Source: Kibdelosporangium sp. MJ126-NF4
GTDB taxonomy: Bacteria > Actinomycetota > Actinomycetes > Mycobacteriales > Pseudonocardiaceae
Direction: 5' to 3'
Assembly (NCBI RefSeq): GCF_000826545.1
Contig: NZ_CDME01000003.1
Coordinates: forward strand, 62,001 to 126,000
Length of the DNA stretch: 64,000 nt
Below are positions 9,185 to 18,961 of this stretch, one piece after another; the stretch's first letter is position 1; every line of letters starts with the position of its first letter. Below the pieces are notes generated by a model. It was not told the origin of the DNA. It worked only from the letters and a program-made list of their open reading frames with translations, and made no database searches. Made by a program: the position numbers and the translations under genes.

Positions 9185-10390
9185 ATGAGACGCGGACGCC
9201 GTGCGTGGCTGATCAATGGTGTGCTCGTGGTGGCCCTGGTCGCCGCGGGCTGGGGTGCGTACACGTTCCTGTGGCCCAGCTCCAACGAGGCCGCGCCAGC
9301 CGGTGTCCGGACGGTCGCCGCCACCAGGTCCGATGTGGTCGAGTCCGTGTCGGCTGCCGGGACTGTGCAGAGCAGCTACACAGGGACCGCCGATTTCGCC
9401 ACCAGCGGCACGGTCGCGCAGATCAACGTCAAGGTCGGCGACACTGTCGGCAAGGGCCAGCAACTGGCCAAGCTGGCCGACGCACAGGCACGCCTGCAGC
9501 TCGCCGCCGCCAAGTCCAGCCTGAGCGCGGCCAAGGAGAACCTCGCCAACGCCTCGACCACCACCGGCACGCCCCCGCAGGGCCAGCAGCAACAGAGCAC
9601 CAAGTCGTTGCAGGCCCAGGTGGACCAGGCCACGGTGAACGTCGACCAGGCCGAGCAGGCACTGGCCGCGACCACGCTGACCGCACCTGGCGACGGCACG
9701 GTCACCGCGGTGAACGGCACCGTCGGGCAGAAGTCCGGTTCCGGCGGTTCGACCGGTTCGACTGGTTCCAGCGGTACCAGCGGCTCGACCGGTAGTGGCT
9801 CGTCCTCGGGGTCGACCGGGTTCATCACGATCACGAACCTGGCCGGGCTGCAGGTCAGGGCGAACCTCGCGGAGATCGACGTGGCCAAGGTGAAAACCGG
9901 CCAGGACGCGACTGTGACGCTGAACGCGCTGCCCGACACCCCGCAGCAGGCCACGGTGACGGCGATCGACCTGACCGCCACGACCGGCTCCAACAACGTC
10001 GTGACCTACGGCGTGACGCTCACGTTGAACCAGCCGCCCGCCCAGCTGCGGCTCGGGCAGTCCGCGAGCGTGGCGATCATCGTCGCGAAGGCCGAGGGCG
10101 TGGTCGCGATCCCGTCGGCCGCGATGCGCACAGTCGGCACAGCGCACACGGTCACCCTGCTGGCCAACGGCCAGGAGACCAGCCGCCCGATCGAGATCGG
10201 CGTGCGCAGCGAGTCCCTGGTGCAGGTGACGTCCGGTGTGACCATCGGCGACCAGGTCGTGCTCGCCACCACTCCGGCCACGGGCACCACCGGCCAGCAG
10301 CGCGGCGGGAACACACCGTTCGGCGGCGGGAGCTTCGGCGGAGGCGGCGGTGGCGGTGGCCGGGTGCAGCCGGGCGGGCCTGGGCGATGA
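9185..10390 (+). CDS. HlyD/MacA-like membrane fusion protein
   Basis: This is a 401-aa extracytoplasmic adaptor of an ABC export or cell-envelope system. One N-terminal transmembrane helix (about 9-27) is followed by two lipoyl-like halves (VAQINVKVGDTVGKGQQLAK and its partner LTAPGDGTVTAVNGTVG). Between them lies a coiled-coil hairpin rich in Gln/Ala, and a Ser/Gly/Thr-rich insert sits near residues 180-210. A beta-barrel domain follows (ADL-type motif LAEIDVAKVKTGQDATVTL). The tail is poly-glycine. It overlaps the ATPase gene by four bases. The substrate is not predictable from sequence. Confidence 0.88.
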   Translation: MRRGRRAWLINGVLVVALVAAGWGAYTFLWPSSNEAAPAGVRTVAATRSDVVESVSAAGTVQSSYTGTADFATSGTVAQINVKVGDTVGKGQQLAKLADAQARLQLAAAKSSLSAAKENLANASTTTGTPPQGQQQQSTKSLQAQVDQATVNVDQAEQALAATTLTAPGDGTVTAVNGTVGQKSGSGGSTGSTGSSGTSGSTGSGSSSGSTGFITITNLAGLQVRANLAEIDVAKVKTGQDATVTLNALPDTPQQATVTAIDLTATTGSNNVVTYGVTLTLNQPPAQLRLGQSASVAIIVAKAEGVVAIPSAAMRTVGTAHTVTLLANGQETSRPIEIGVRSESLVQVTSGVTIGDQVVLATTPATGTTGQQRGGNTPFGGGSFGGGGGGGGRVQPGGPGR

Positions 10391-11094
10391 ACCCGGTCAT
10401 CGAGGTGAACGCGTTGCACAAGACCTACGGCACCGGCGAGACCGAGGTGCATGCGTTGCGCGGAGTGGATCTTCTGGTGTGGCCAGGGGAATACCTGGCG
10501 ATCATGGGCGCGTCCGGTTCGGGCAAGTCGACGCTGCTGAACGTGCTCGGCTGCCTGGACGTGCCGACGCGGGGAACGTACAAACTGGACGGAATCGACG
10601 TCGGTGACCTGAACGAACGCCAGTTGTCCCTGGTGCGCAACCGGAAGATCGGCTTCGTGTTCCAGTCGTACAACCTGGTACCGAGGACATCCGCTCTGTC
10701 CAATGTGGAACTCCCGTTGATCTACGCCGGTGTCGGCCGCAAGGAGCGGCGCACCCGCGCGATGGCCGCGTTGGAGATGGTCGGCCTGGTCGACCGCGCC
10801 GGGCACCGGCCGAACCAGCTCTCCGGCGGACAGCAGCAGCGTGTCGCGTTGGCCCGCGCGCTGGTGACCGGGCCCGCGATGGTGCTGGCCGACGAACCGA
10901 CCGGGAACCTCGACAGCGAAAGCACCGACGAGGTGCTCGCGGTGTTCGAGCGGCTCAACCAGATCGGCCGGACGATCGTGCTGATCACCCACGAGGACCA
11001 CGTCGCCGAGCGCGCGGCCCGGACAGTCCGCGTCTCCGACGGCCAGATCGTCGAGGACACCATGCCGTGGCACCGGACCGGGGTGCTGGCGTGA
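10387..11094 (+). CDS. MacB-type ABC transporter ATP-binding protein
   Basis: This is a 235-aa ATPase of the LolD/MacB/FtsE-like group. Walker A GASGSGKST is at 41-49, the Q-loop in VFQSYNLVP, the signature LSGGQQQ at 145-151, Walker B MVLADEP at 165-171 and the switch His in LITHEDH. It powers the permease encoded next. Starts and stops overlap by four bases on both sides, so the three transporter genes are translationally coupled. Confidence 0.93.
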   Translation: MNPVIEVNALHKTYGTGETEVHALRGVDLLVWPGEYLAIMGASGSGKSTLLNVLGCLDVPTRGTYKLDGIDVGDLNERQLSLVRNRKIGFVFQSYNLVPRTSALSNVELPLIYAGVGRKERRTRAMAALEMVGLVDRAGHRPNQLSGGQQQRVALARALVTGPAMVLADEPTGNLDSESTDEVLAVFERLNQIGRTIVLITHEDHVAERAARTVRVSDGQIVEDTMPWHRTGVLA

Positions 11095-12287
11095 AGGCCG
11101 GTGAGGTGCTGCGGTTCGCGTTGCGCGGGCTCGCGGCGAACAAACTGCGTTCCGGACTGACGACGCTGGGCATCATGATCGGTGTCGCGGCGGTGATCCT
11201 GCTGGTGGCGGTGGGCAGCGGCGCGTCGGCGTCGATCGAGCAGAGCATCGCGGGCCTGGGTACCAACGTGCTGACGGTGTCCCGCGCGGGCGGCCAGGGC
11301 TCGACCTCGCGGCCACTGACCGTCGAGGACGCGAAAGCGCTGGTGGACCCGCTCGGCGCGCCGGACGTGAAAGCGAGCTCCCCGGTGGTCTCCGCCCAGG
11401 TCACAGCGGTGTACCAGGGCACGAGCTACCAGCTGCCGCAGCTGATCGGTACGAACCCGGAGTACTTCTCGACCTCGAACAGCGTGCTCGCCAACGGCAC
11501 CGCGTTCACCGCCGACGACGTGACAGCGGGCCGGAAGGTGCTGGTCCTCGGCCCGACGACCGCGCAGGAACTGTTCGGCACAGCGGACCCGGTGGGAAAG
11601 CAGGTACTGGCCGACAACATCCAGTTCACCGTGATCGGTGTCCTGCAGTCCAAGGGATCCTCGGGCCTGAACAACGCGGACGACACGGCGCTCGCCCCGC
11701 TCACGGCGGTGCAGAACTCGCTGACCGGATACGGCCAGGTGAACCAGATCCTGGTGCAGGCGAAGACGTCCGAGGCGATGTCGGCGGCACAGGCGCAGAT
11801 CACGGCGATCCTCACCGCACGGCACCGCACAGGCGCGAACCAGACGCCCGACTTCCGGGTGCTCAGCCAGGAACAGCTGCTGGCCACCCGGACGACCGCG
11901 ACCGAGACGTTCACCGTGCTGCTCGCGTCGGTCGCCGCGATCTCGTTGCTGGTAGGCGGAATCGGCGTCACGAACATCATGCTCGTGACCGTGACCGAGC
12001 GGATCAGGGAGATCGGGATCCGCAAGGCGATCGGCGCGACGAGAGGCGCGATCCTCGGCCAGTTCCTGGCGGAGGCGACGCTGCTGAGCCTGTTCGGCGG
12101 CGCGCTCGGCGTGGCGGCGGGCGTGATCGGCAGCCGGTTCACGATCGCCGGGATCACCCCGGTGGTCGTGCCGGGCTCGATCGTCCTCGCCTTCGGCGTC
12201 TCGGCACTGATCGGCCTGTTCTTCGGCAGCTACCCGGCCGGAAGGGCGGCATCGCTGCGCCCGATCGAAGCACTACGACACGACTAG
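11091..12287 (+). CDS. MacB-like ABC transporter permease (FtsX family)
   Basis: The protein has 398 aa from GTG 11091, overlapping the ATPase stop as GTGA. The first transmembrane helix (LTTLGIMIGVAAVILLVAVG) is followed by a large extracytoplasmic MacB_PCD domain (about 45-265) and three C-terminal helices of the FtsX type, with IGVTNIMLVTVTERIREIGIRKAIGA, the cytosolic coupling motif. With the adaptor and ATPase it forms a mechanotransmission-type ABC system. The substrate is unknown. Confidence 0.92.
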   Translation: MKAGEVLRFALRGLAANKLRSGLTTLGIMIGVAAVILLVAVGSGASASIEQSIAGLGTNVLTVSRAGGQGSTSRPLTVEDAKALVDPLGAPDVKASSPVVSAQVTAVYQGTSYQLPQLIGTNPEYFSTSNSVLANGTAFTADDVTAGRKVLVLGPTTAQELFGTADPVGKQVLADNIQFTVIGVLQSKGSSGLNNADDTALAPLTAVQNSLTGYGQVNQILVQAKTSEAMSAAQAQITAILTARHRTGANQTPDFRVLSQEQLLATRTTATETFTVLLASVAAISLLVGGIGVTNIMLVTVTERIREIGIRKAIGATRGAILGQFLAEATLLSLFGGALGVAAGVIGSRFTIAGITPVVVPGSIVLAFGVSALIGLFFGSYPAGRAASLRPIEALRHD

Positions 12288-12296
12288 GAGAAACAG

Positions 12297-12854
12297 ATGT
12301 CAGAGCAGCACCAGCAGCAGAACCCGGAGAGTGTGCCGGAGAGTGTGATCGCGGCTCCGGTGGCGGGTGACCTGGACAAGGAACTGACCCAGGCCAAGCG
12401 AGGACTGCCCAAACTCACCATCGGCCTCGGAATCGTGGTGCTGGCGCTGGTCGCCTTCTTCGGTGGCGTGTGGACGCACTCGGCGATGGCGGGCTCGTCG
12501 ACGACAGCGAGCCAGCAACCGCAACGGCAGGGCGGCGGAGGCGGCCCCCGGATCTTCACCGGACCGGGACCCGGACCTGACGGCGGCCAGGGCGGCCAGG
12601 GCGGCGGTCAAGGCGGTGGCGGCTTCCGCGGCGGCACAGCGGGAACGGTGGAGCGCGTGGAAGGCAACACGATCTACGTGAAGATGCCGGACGGGTCGGA
12701 GGTCAAGGTGACCACATCGGACAGGACCAAGGTGGAGACCACGCAACCGGGAACGCTCTCGGACATCACCCCCGGCACGTCGGTCGCCGTCCAGGGCGAG
12801 CGGACCGAGAACGGCGTCACCGCCAACACGATCACCAAACGTCCGGCTGGGTGA
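12297..12854 (+). CDS. Membrane-anchored protein with DUF5666-like domain
   Basis: The protein has 185 aa; AGGAG lies 6 bases before ATG 12297. A polar N-terminus is followed by one transmembrane helix (LTIGLGIVVLALVAFFGGVW, about 40-60), then a Gly/Pro/Gln-rich linker. The C-terminal beta domain (GTVERVEGNTIYVKMPDGS to the end) looks like DUF5666/OB-like folds. It ends the transporter operon and probably acts on the outer face with the MacA-like protein. No function is established. Confidence 0.75.
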   Translation: MSEQHQQQNPESVPESVIAAPVAGDLDKELTQAKRGLPKLTIGLGIVVLALVAFFGGVWTHSAMAGSSTTASQQPQRQGGGGGPRIFTGPGPGPDGGQGGQGGGQGGGGFRGGTAGTVERVEGNTIYVKMPDGSEVKVTTSDRTKVETTQPGTLSDITPGTSVAVQGERTENGVTANTITKRPAG

Positions 12855-12942
12855 GGACCTATGGCACTGGTGTGATCCATGTCCCGTTCTTCCCACCTGA
12901 CCAGGCGTTCGGGTGGTTTCCGGGACCTGTAAGACTGGCCGG

Positions 12943-14253
12943 GTGAGCACAGGTGTTGAGCAGGTCAAGACCTCGGCCCAGTTGTTCGAACGCGCGAGCG
13001 CGGTGATCCCCGGCGGGGTGAACTCGCCGGTGCGGGCGTTCCAGTCGGTGGGCGGTACGCCGAGGTTCATGGTCAAGGGTGAAGGCGCGTATCTCTGGGA
13101 CGCCGACGGCAACCGCTACGTCGACCTGGTCAGCTCGTGGGGCCCGATGATCCTCGGCCACGCGCACCCGAAGGTCGTCGAGGCCGTGCGGGAGGCGGCG
13201 GTGAACGGCCTGTCCTTCGGCACGCCCACCGCCGGTGAGATCGAACTCGCCGAGGAGATCGTCGAGCGTGTCGCCCCGGTCGAGCAGGTGCGCCTGGTCA
13301 ACTCGGGCACCGAGGCGACGATGAGCGCGATCCGGCTGGCGCGCGGGTTCACCGAACGGCCGAAGATCATCAAGTTCGCGGGCTGCTACCACGGGCACGT
13401 CGACGCGCTGCTCGCCGAGGCCGGGTCCGGGGTGGCCACGCTCGGCCTGCCGACCACGCCCGGTGTCACGGGCGCGCAGGCGAGCGACACCATTGTCCTT
13501 CCCTACAACGACATCGACGCCGTCCGCGCCGCGTTCGAGCAGTACGGCGACTCGATCGCAGCGGTCATCACCGAGGCAGCCGCGGGCAACATGGGCGCGG
13601 TCGCGCCGGTCAACGGCTTCAACGAGGGCCTGCGGTCGCTGACCAAGCAGTACGGCGCGCTGCTCGTCATCGACGAGGTGATGACCGGGTTCCGGGTCAG
13701 CCACGCCGGGTGGTTCGGCCTGGAGGGCGTCGCCGGTGACCTGTACACGTTCGGCAAGGTCATGTCCGGTGGCCTGCCCGCCGCCGCGTTCGGCGGCCGG
13801 GCCGACGTGATGGCGAAGCTGGCCCCACAGGGCCCGGTCTACCAGGCCGGGACGCTCTCCGGGAACCCCGTGGCGGTCGCCGCCGGGCTCGCCTCGCTGC
13901 GCAACGCCGACGCGGCCGTCTACGACAAGCTCGACGCCAACGCCCACCAGCTGGGTGCCCTCTTCACCGAGGCGCTCGCCGCGAAGGGCGTGCCACACCG
14001 GGTGCAGTACGCGGGCAACCTGGTCAGCGTGTTCTTCACCGAGGAGCTCGTGACCGACTACGACGGCGCCAAGAAGGCCGACACCTGGCGCTTCCCGGCG
14101 TTCTTCCACGCGCTGCTCGAACGCGGTGTGTACGGGCCGCCGAGCGCGTACGAAGTGTGGTTCGTCAACGCCGTCCTCGACGACGACGCGTTCAGCGTCA
14201 TCGCCGACGCGCTGCCCCACGCGGCGGCCGCAGCCGCGGAGGCCACACAGTGA
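12943..14253 (+). CDS. hemL: Glutamate-1-semialdehyde 2,1-aminomutase
   Basis: This PLP enzyme converts glutamate-1-semialdehyde to 5-aminolevulinate, the step after HemA. It has 436 aa from GTG 12943. It shows [26 protein letters not shown], the PLP contact in [12 protein letters not shown] and the Schiff-base Lys272 in [12 protein letters not shown] degenerate -10 (TAAGAC) ends 7 bases before the GTG and no ribosome site is seen, so it may be leaderless. It starts the hemL-phosphatase-tlpA chain and overlaps the next gene as GTGA. Confidence 0.96.
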   Translation: MSTGVEQVKTSAQLFERASAVIPGGVNSPVRAFQSVGGTPRFMVKGEGAYLWDADGNRYVDLVSSWGPMILGHAHPKVVEAVREAAVNGLSFGTPTAGEIELAEEIVERVAPVEQVRLVNSGTEATMSAIRLARGFTERPKIIKFAGCYHGHVDALLAEAGSGVATLGLPTTPGVTGAQASDTIVLPYNDIDAVRAAFEQYGDSIAAVITEAAAGNMGAVAPVNGFNEGLRSLTKQYGALLVIDEVMTGFRVSHAGWFGLEGVAGDLYTFGKVMSGGLPAAAFGGRADVMAKLAPQGPVYQAGTLSGNPVAVAAGLASLRNADAAVYDKLDANAHQLGALFTEALAAKGVPHRVQYAGNLVSVFFTEELVTDYDGAKKADTWRFPAFFHALLERGVYGPPSAYEVWFVNAVLDDDAFSVIADALPHAAAAAAEATQ

Positions 14254-14885
14254 CCGGGACTCGCACGATCGTCCACATGCTGCGGCACGGCGAGGTGCAC
14301 AACCCGACGGGCGTCCTCTACGGCCGCCTACCGGGCTTCCACCTGTCCGACCTCGGCCGCCGTCAGGCGCTGACCGTCGCGGAGTTCCTCAAGGACCGCG
14401 ACATCACGCACGTCGTGGCGTCGCCGCTGCAGCGTGCCCAGGAGACCGCGCGGCCGCTCGTCGACTCGCAGCAGCTGGAGCTGGCCACCGACGAGCGCCT
14501 GATCGAGTCGGAGAACGTCTTCGAGGGCCAGAAGGTGTCGGTCGGCGGTGGCTCGCTCAGCTCCCCGAAGCACTGGAAGCACCTGACCAACCCGTTCCGG
14601 CCGTCCTGGGGCGAGGCGTACCTCAAGATCGCGCACCGGATGCTCGGCGCCGCGTACCGCGCGCGGGCGGCGGCCCTCGGCCACGAGGCCGTGTGCGTGT
14701 CGCACCAGCTGCCGATCTGGACGCTGCGCCGCTTCCTCGAAGGCAGGCGGATGTGGCACGACCCGCGCAACCGCGAGTGCTCGCTGGCGTCCCTGACCAG
14801 CCTCGAGTTCTCCGACGAGCAGCTGGTCAGGATCGTCTACCGGGAGCCTGCCGGTGCCACCGACCCGAAGGTGACGGGCGCATGA
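14250..14885 (+). CDS. Histidine phosphatase (phosphoglycerate mutase) family protein
   Basis: The protein has 211 aa from GTG 14250. The catalytic motif LRHGEV (His in the RHG signature) is near residue 12. [13 protein letters not shown] follows with the second conserved Arg, then the acid in ESENVFEG and the C-terminal His in CVSHQLPI. The same gene sits between hemL and the thioredoxin gene in mycobacteria. The natural substrate is not known. It overlaps both neighbours by four bases. Confidence 0.88.
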   Translation: MTGTRTIVHMLRHGEVHNPTGVLYGRLPGFHLSDLGRRQALTVAEFLKDRDITHVVASPLQRAQETARPLVDSQQLELATDERLIESENVFEGQKVSVGGGSLSSPKHWKHLTNPFRPSWGEAYLKIAHRMLGAAYRARAAALGHEAVCVSHQLPIWTLRRFLEGRRMWHDPRNRECSLASLTSLEFSDEQLVRIVYREPAGATDPKVTGA

Positions 14886-15460
14886 AACGACCAATCGCGA
14901 TTGTTGCGGCCGCGCTTGTCCTGGCTGGCTGCTCCACCGGCACGGACGCGGTGGTGCGCGGCACGGAGTTCGACTTCGTCGCCCCCGGCGGCAAGCTGGA
15001 GATCGCCTACGACGGCGCCGACCGCAAGCCGCTGCCGGACCTGACCGGCGAGAGCCTGCTGGAGCCGGGCAAGAAGATCAAACTGTCCGACTACGCGGGC
15101 AAGGTCGTGCTGGTCAACATCTGGGGCGCGTGGTGCGGCCCGTGCCGCTCGGAGGCGCCCGAGCTGCAGAAGCTCGCCGACGAGCGCAAGGACAAGGGCG
15201 TGCAGGTCCTGGGCATCGACGTGCGGGACGACATCCGCACCCAGCCGGTGGACTTCATGCGTGACCGGGGCCTGACCTACCCGTCGATCTACGACCCGGG
15301 CAGCCGGTCCCTGCTCGGCCTCAAGGGCTACCCGCGCAGCGCCGTGCCCAGCACGATCATCCTGGACAAGCAGCACCGGGTCGCCCAGGTCTTCCTGATC
15401 GGCAAGCTGAAGTCGGACTTCGAGCCGATCCTCGACAAACTCGCAGCTGAACCCTCGTGA
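14882..15460 (+). CDS. TlpA/ResA-like thiol-disulfide lipoprotein
   Basis: This is a 192-aa extracytoplasmic thioredoxin-fold protein that reduces apocytochrome c before heme attachment. A lipoprotein signal (LVLAGC, lipid Cys17) and the redox motif WCGPC (Cys85, Cys88) are present. The cis-Pro region reads SAVPSTIIL. Electrons would come from CcdA, encoded next. The stop TGA (15458-15460) lies inside the left arm of a 46-base palindrome, so the last codons Pro-Ser are shared with that repeat. Confidence 0.92.
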   Translation: MKRPIAIVAAALVLAGCSTGTDAVVRGTEFDFVAPGGKLEIAYDGADRKPLPDLTGESLLEPGKKIKLSDYAGKVVLVNIWGAWCGPCRSEAPELQKLADERKDKGVQVLGIDVRDDIRTQPVDFMRDRGLTYPSIYDPGSRSLLGLKGYPRSAVPSTIILDKQHRVAQVFLIGKLKSDFEPILDKLAAEPS

Positions 15461-15499
15461 GTGTTTCGGCCGGTTCTAACCGGCCAAAACACTCACGAG
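15454..15499. terminator. 46-base palindrome, copy 2 (end of tlpA)
   Basis: Near-perfect stem CTCGTGAGTGTTTCGGCCGG against its complement, centre GGTTCTAACC. It supplies the stop codon of the upstream gene and lies before the separate ccdA promoter, which fits a terminator role. It belongs to the family described at 6325-6370. Confidence 0.78.
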
Positions 15500-15556
15500 T
15501 AGTGACCAGGGACTTAGGTCCTGGGTGCCGGGTGGGGGCGTGTCAAGGGCCGTGCA

Positions 15557-15562
15557 TACCCT
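15557..15562 (+). promoter_or_regulatory. -10 box of a likely leaderless ccdA transcript (TACCCT)
   Basis: TACCCT ends 7 bases before GTG 15570; no ribosome site is present. Confidence 0.55.
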
Positions 15563-15569
15563 CTAATGC

Positions 15570-16340
15570 GTGAATCCGACCGAGATCGCGCTGTCGGGGC
15601 CGTTGCTGCTGGCCAGCGGTCTGGCTCTGCTCGCGGGCATGATCTCGTTCGCCTCTCCGTGCGTGGTCCCGCTCGTCCCCGGCTACCTGGCCTACCTGGC
15701 CGCGCTGGTCGGTGCCGACGCGCCTGCGGTCAACGCGGATGAGCAGCCCAAACGCGGCCGGTACCGGGTGGTCGGCGCGGCCGGGCTGTTCGTGCTCGGC
15801 TTCACGGTCGTCTTCACGGTGAGCATCGGCAGCCTGGTGTGGCTGTCGGACCAGTTGCTGCTCAACCGGGACGTGCTGCAACGCGTCGGCGGCGTCCTGA
15901 TGATCCTGATGGCACTGGTCTTCGTCGGCCTGATACCGATGCTGCAGCGCGACGTCCGGATCCACAAGCTGCCCCGAGGTGGCCTGATCAGCGCGCCGCT
16001 GCTCGGCGGGATCTTCGCGCTCGGCTGGGCGCCGTGCATCGGCCCGACCCTGGCCGGTGTGCTGACCCTGGCGGCCAGCACCGGTGAGTCGGGTGTCCGC
16101 GGGATCGTGCTGGTCCTGGTCTACTGCGTCGGTCTCGGTGTGCCGTTCCTGCTGATCGCGCTGGGGGCGCGGTGGGCCGTGCGGGCGACCGGCTGGCTGC
16201 GCCGCAACAGTCGGAAAGTACAGATCTTCGGAGGTGTGCTGATGTTCGCGGTCGGCGTGCTGCTGGTCACCGGGGTGTGGGGCGAGTTCATCGCGTGGAT
16301 GCGTTACGCGGTCATCAGCGACGCGGTGCTGCCCCTGTGA
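15570..16340 (+). CDS. ccdA: Cytochrome c biogenesis protein CcdA
   Basis: This polytopic membrane protein (256 aa, about six helices) passes electrons from cytosolic thioredoxin to extracytoplasmic TlpA-type proteins. The conserved Cys pair is seen as FASPCVVPLVPGYLAYL in helix 1 and GWAPCIGPTLAGVL in helix 4. The start at GTG 15570 fits a leaderless mRNA. It overlaps resB by four bases (GTGA). It is the second transcription unit of the cytochrome c maturation cluster. Confidence 0.94.
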   Translation: MNPTEIALSGPLLLASGLALLAGMISFASPCVVPLVPGYLAYLAALVGADAPAVNADEQPKRGRYRVVGAAGLFVLGFTVVFTVSIGSLVWLSDQLLLNRDVLQRVGGVLMILMALVFVGLIPMLQRDVRIHKLPRGGLISAPLLGGIFALGWAPCIGPTLAGVLTLAASTGESGVRGIVLVLVYCVGLGVPFLLIALGARWAVRATGWLRRNSRKVQIFGGVLMFAVGVLLVTGVWGEFIAWMRYAVISDAVLPL

Positions 16341-17881
16341 CTACTACCGGGGTTTCGTTCCTGCGCAACACATGGCGTGGCCTCACGTCCATGCGCACCG
16401 CACTGATCCTGCTGTTCCTGCTCGCGCTGGCGGCCCTGCCCGGCGCGCTGCTGCCGCAGCGGACGTTGAACGCCAACAAGGTCGCGGACTACATCGCCGC
16501 GCACGGCTGGTGGGGCAGGCTGCTCGACCAGCTCCAGTTCTACAACGTGTACGCCAGCGTGTGGTTCGCCGCGATCTACATGCTGCTGATGATCTCGCTG
16601 GTCGGCTGCCTGCTGCCGCGCACGCTGGAGTACGTCAGGGCGGCGCGCGCCAAGCCGGTCCTCACGCCGCGCAACCTCGCCAGGATGCCGCACCACGCCG
16701 AGTCCTCCACGGACAGGACTCCGGACGAGGCGATCGAGCACGCGACGAAGGCGCTCAGCGGCTGGCGCATGGTCGTGCGGGACGAGGACAACGGCGCACG
16801 CACCATCTCCGCCGAACGCGGCTACCTGCGCGAGACCGGCAACCTGATCTTCCACTTCGCCATGCTCGGCCTGATCATCGCGCTGGCCGTCGGCAAGCTC
16901 TACGGCTACGAGGGCCAGGTCATCGTCAAGGCCGACGGCAGGCAGGAGTTCTGCAACTCCGGCGTGCTGGGCTACGACTCGTTCCAGCCGGGCCTGACCG
17001 TGGACGGCACGGATCTCACGCCGTTCTGCGTGAAGGTCAAGTCGTTCGACGTGAACTTCCTGCCGACCGGCCAGCCGGACGTCTTCCGGGCGAACCTGGA
17101 GTACCAGTCGACCAAGGACCTGGACACCGGCGCGTGGCAGGACTACGGCCTTGAGGTCAACTCCCCGCTGCGCACCGACGGCGACCGCGTCTACCTGCTG
17201 GGCCACGGCTACGCGCCGGTGTTCACGGTGACGTTCCCCAACGGCGAGAAGCGCACGATGGACACCCAGTGGCGGCCGGTGAGCCAGGCGACGTTCCTGT
17301 CCGAGGGTGCGACGAAGTTCGACCCGCCGGGGATCACGAACTCCGAGGAGCGCCGGACCAAGCAGATCGCGGTGACCGGCCTGTTCGCCCCGACCGCCCA
17401 ACTGCACGGGAACCTGCTCAACTCCAGCTTCCCCGACCTGCGCAAGCCGATGGTCGCGGTCGACGTGCTGCGCGGTGACCTCGGCATCGACAACGGCCGC
17501 GGCCAGTCGATCTTCTCGGTGGACGAGTCGATGGTGGAGAGCGGCAGGCTCAAGAAGGTCGCGCGCAAGAACCTCGCGGTCGGCGAGGAGGTCGCGCTCG
17601 ACGACAACACCGTCGTCCGCTTCGACGGCGTGCAGCGTTGGGTGTACCTGCAGGTGTCACACGACCCCGGTCAGATCTGGGTGCTCGGGTTCGCCATCGC
17701 GATCATCCTGGGCCTCGGGGCGTCGCTGACGATCAAGCGGCGCAGGCTGTGGGTCCGTGTCGGGCCCGGGGCGGACGGCCGGACCGTGGTCGAGGTCGGC
17801 GGGCTCGCCCGCACGGACCAGGCCGGATACGGCGAGGAATTCGAACGGCTCTCGGGTGCGGTAACCGGAGGGAAGAACTGA
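16337..17881 (+). CDS. resB: Cytochrome c biogenesis protein ResB
   Basis: One half of the system II heme export and ligation complex (with CcsA). It has 514 aa from GTG 16337. Helices at the N-terminus (TALILLFLLALAALPGALLP), near residues 75-95 and 170-190, and near the C-terminus enclose a large extracytoplasmic domain. RGYLRETGNLIFHFA-type sequence precedes the third helix. The gene overlaps ccsA by one base (TGATG). Confidence 0.93.
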   Translation: MTTTGVSFLRNTWRGLTSMRTALILLFLLALAALPGALLPQRTLNANKVADYIAAHGWWGRLLDQLQFYNVYASVWFAAIYMLLMISLVGCLLPRTLEYVRAARAKPVLTPRNLARMPHHAESSTDRTPDEAIEHATKALSGWRMVVRDEDNGARTISAERGYLRETGNLIFHFAMLGLIIALAVGKLYGYEGQVIVKADGRQEFCNSGVLGYDSFQPGLTVDGTDLTPFCVKVKSFDVNFLPTGQPDVFRANLEYQSTKDLDTGAWQDYGLEVNSPLRTDGDRVYLLGHGYAPVFTVTFPNGEKRTMDTQWRPVSQATFLSEGATKFDPPGITNSEERRTKQIAVTGLFAPTAQLHGNLLNSSFPDLRKPMVAVDVLRGDLGIDNGRGQSIFSVDESMVESGRLKKVARKNLAVGEEVALDDNTVVRFDGVQRWVYLQVSHDPGQIWVLGFAIAIILGLGASLTIKRRRLWVRVGPGADGRTVVEVGGLARTDQAGYGEEFERLSGAVTGGKN

Positions 17882-18852
17882 TGGTCAACGAGACACTCGC
17901 CAAGTTCGGCGACTGGACGTACGGCGCGACCGTGCTGGTCTACGTCTTCGCCATGGCGTTCGCCCTGCTGGAACAGGCCTTCAGCCGCGCGAAACCGCAG
18001 CGTGCCGCCGCTCGTCAGCTCGCCACCGTCGGCGCGTCGGGCGCCTCGGCGGACGAGGAAGCCGTGCCGGCCATCGGCCTGCGTCCGCGTGACGAGCGTG
18101 ACCGGTGGGAGCGCTACGGGCGGATGGGCGCGGCGCTGATGGCTTTGGGCGCGCTGCTGCACTTCGGCTCGCTCGTCCTGCGTGGTCTGGCGGTCGGCCG
18201 CGTGCCGTGGGGCAACATGTACGAGTACATGTCCGCGGTGTGCCTGGTCGCCGTGGTCACGTGGATCGTGCTGATGCGGAAGTTCCCGGTCCGCCGGTTG
18301 TCCGCGTTCGTGATGCTGCCGATCGTGATCCTGATGTTCCTCGGTGGCACGCTGCTGTACTCCGAGGCCGCGCCGCTGCAGCCCGCGCTGCGGTCGTACT
18401 GGATCATCATTCACGTCGCCGCCGCGATCATCGCCTCAGGCCTGTTCCTGGTGCCCGGTGTGGCCAGCATCCTGTACCTGATCCGCAATCGTTATGACGA
18501 GGACCCGACGAAGTTTGTCCGGCTCGGCCAGCGGCTGCCGGACGCGGACGTGCTCGATCGGGTGGCCTATCGGACCACGATCATCGCCTTCCCGATCTTC
18601 ACCTTCGGGGTCATCTGCGGCGGAATCTGGGCCGAGGCGGCATGGGGACGGTTCTGGGGCTGGGACCCGAAGGAGACTGTCGCGTTCATCGCCTGGGTGA
18701 TTTACGCGGCCTACCTGCACTCTCGCGCCACCGCGGGATGGCGGGGCAGCCGGGCGGCGTGGATCAACATCCTCGGGTTCTCCGCGTCGGTCTTCAACCT
18801 GTTCTTCGTCAACCTGGTGACCACCGGCCTGCACTCGTACGCGAACGGATGA
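17881..18852 (+). CDS. ccsA: Cytochrome c heme lyase subunit CcsA (CcsB type)
   Basis: The protein has 323 aa from ATG 17881, with GGAGGGA just upstream. It is polytopic, and the tryptophan-rich WWD heme-handling motif appears as WGRFWGWDPKE near residue 255, on the outer side. Conserved His residues flank it (ALLHFG, IIIHVAA, AYLHSRA). With ResB it delivers heme to CXXCH apocytochromes. A hairpin follows the stop. Confidence 0.95.
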   Translation: MVNETLAKFGDWTYGATVLVYVFAMAFALLEQAFSRAKPQRAAARQLATVGASGASADEEAVPAIGLRPRDERDRWERYGRMGAALMALGALLHFGSLVLRGLAVGRVPWGNMYEYMSAVCLVAVVTWIVLMRKFPVRRLSAFVMLPIVILMFLGGTLLYSEAAPLQPALRSYWIIIHVAAAIIASGLFLVPGVASILYLIRNRYDEDPTKFVRLGQRLPDADVLDRVAYRTTIIAFPIFTFGVICGGIWAEAAWGRFWGWDPKETVAFIAWVIYAAYLHSRATAGWRGSRAAWINILGFSASVFNLFFVNLVTTGLHSYANG

Positions 18853-18858
18853 CCGATA

Positions 18859-18878
18859 CGAACGGGTAACCCCGTTCG
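18859..18878. terminator. Hairpin after ccsA
   Basis: Perfect 8-base arms CGAACGGG and CCCGTTCG around TAAC, 7 bases after the ccsA stop. There is no clear U tract. A weak or rho-assisted terminator is the simplest reading. Confidence 0.5.
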
Positions 18879-18961
18879 ACCTGCGCGCACTGCTACGGCT
18901 ACCGTCGCAGGCGGTGGTCGAGGCGGGCTCGATCTCTGACATCCGCAGGAGGGACTCCGGG

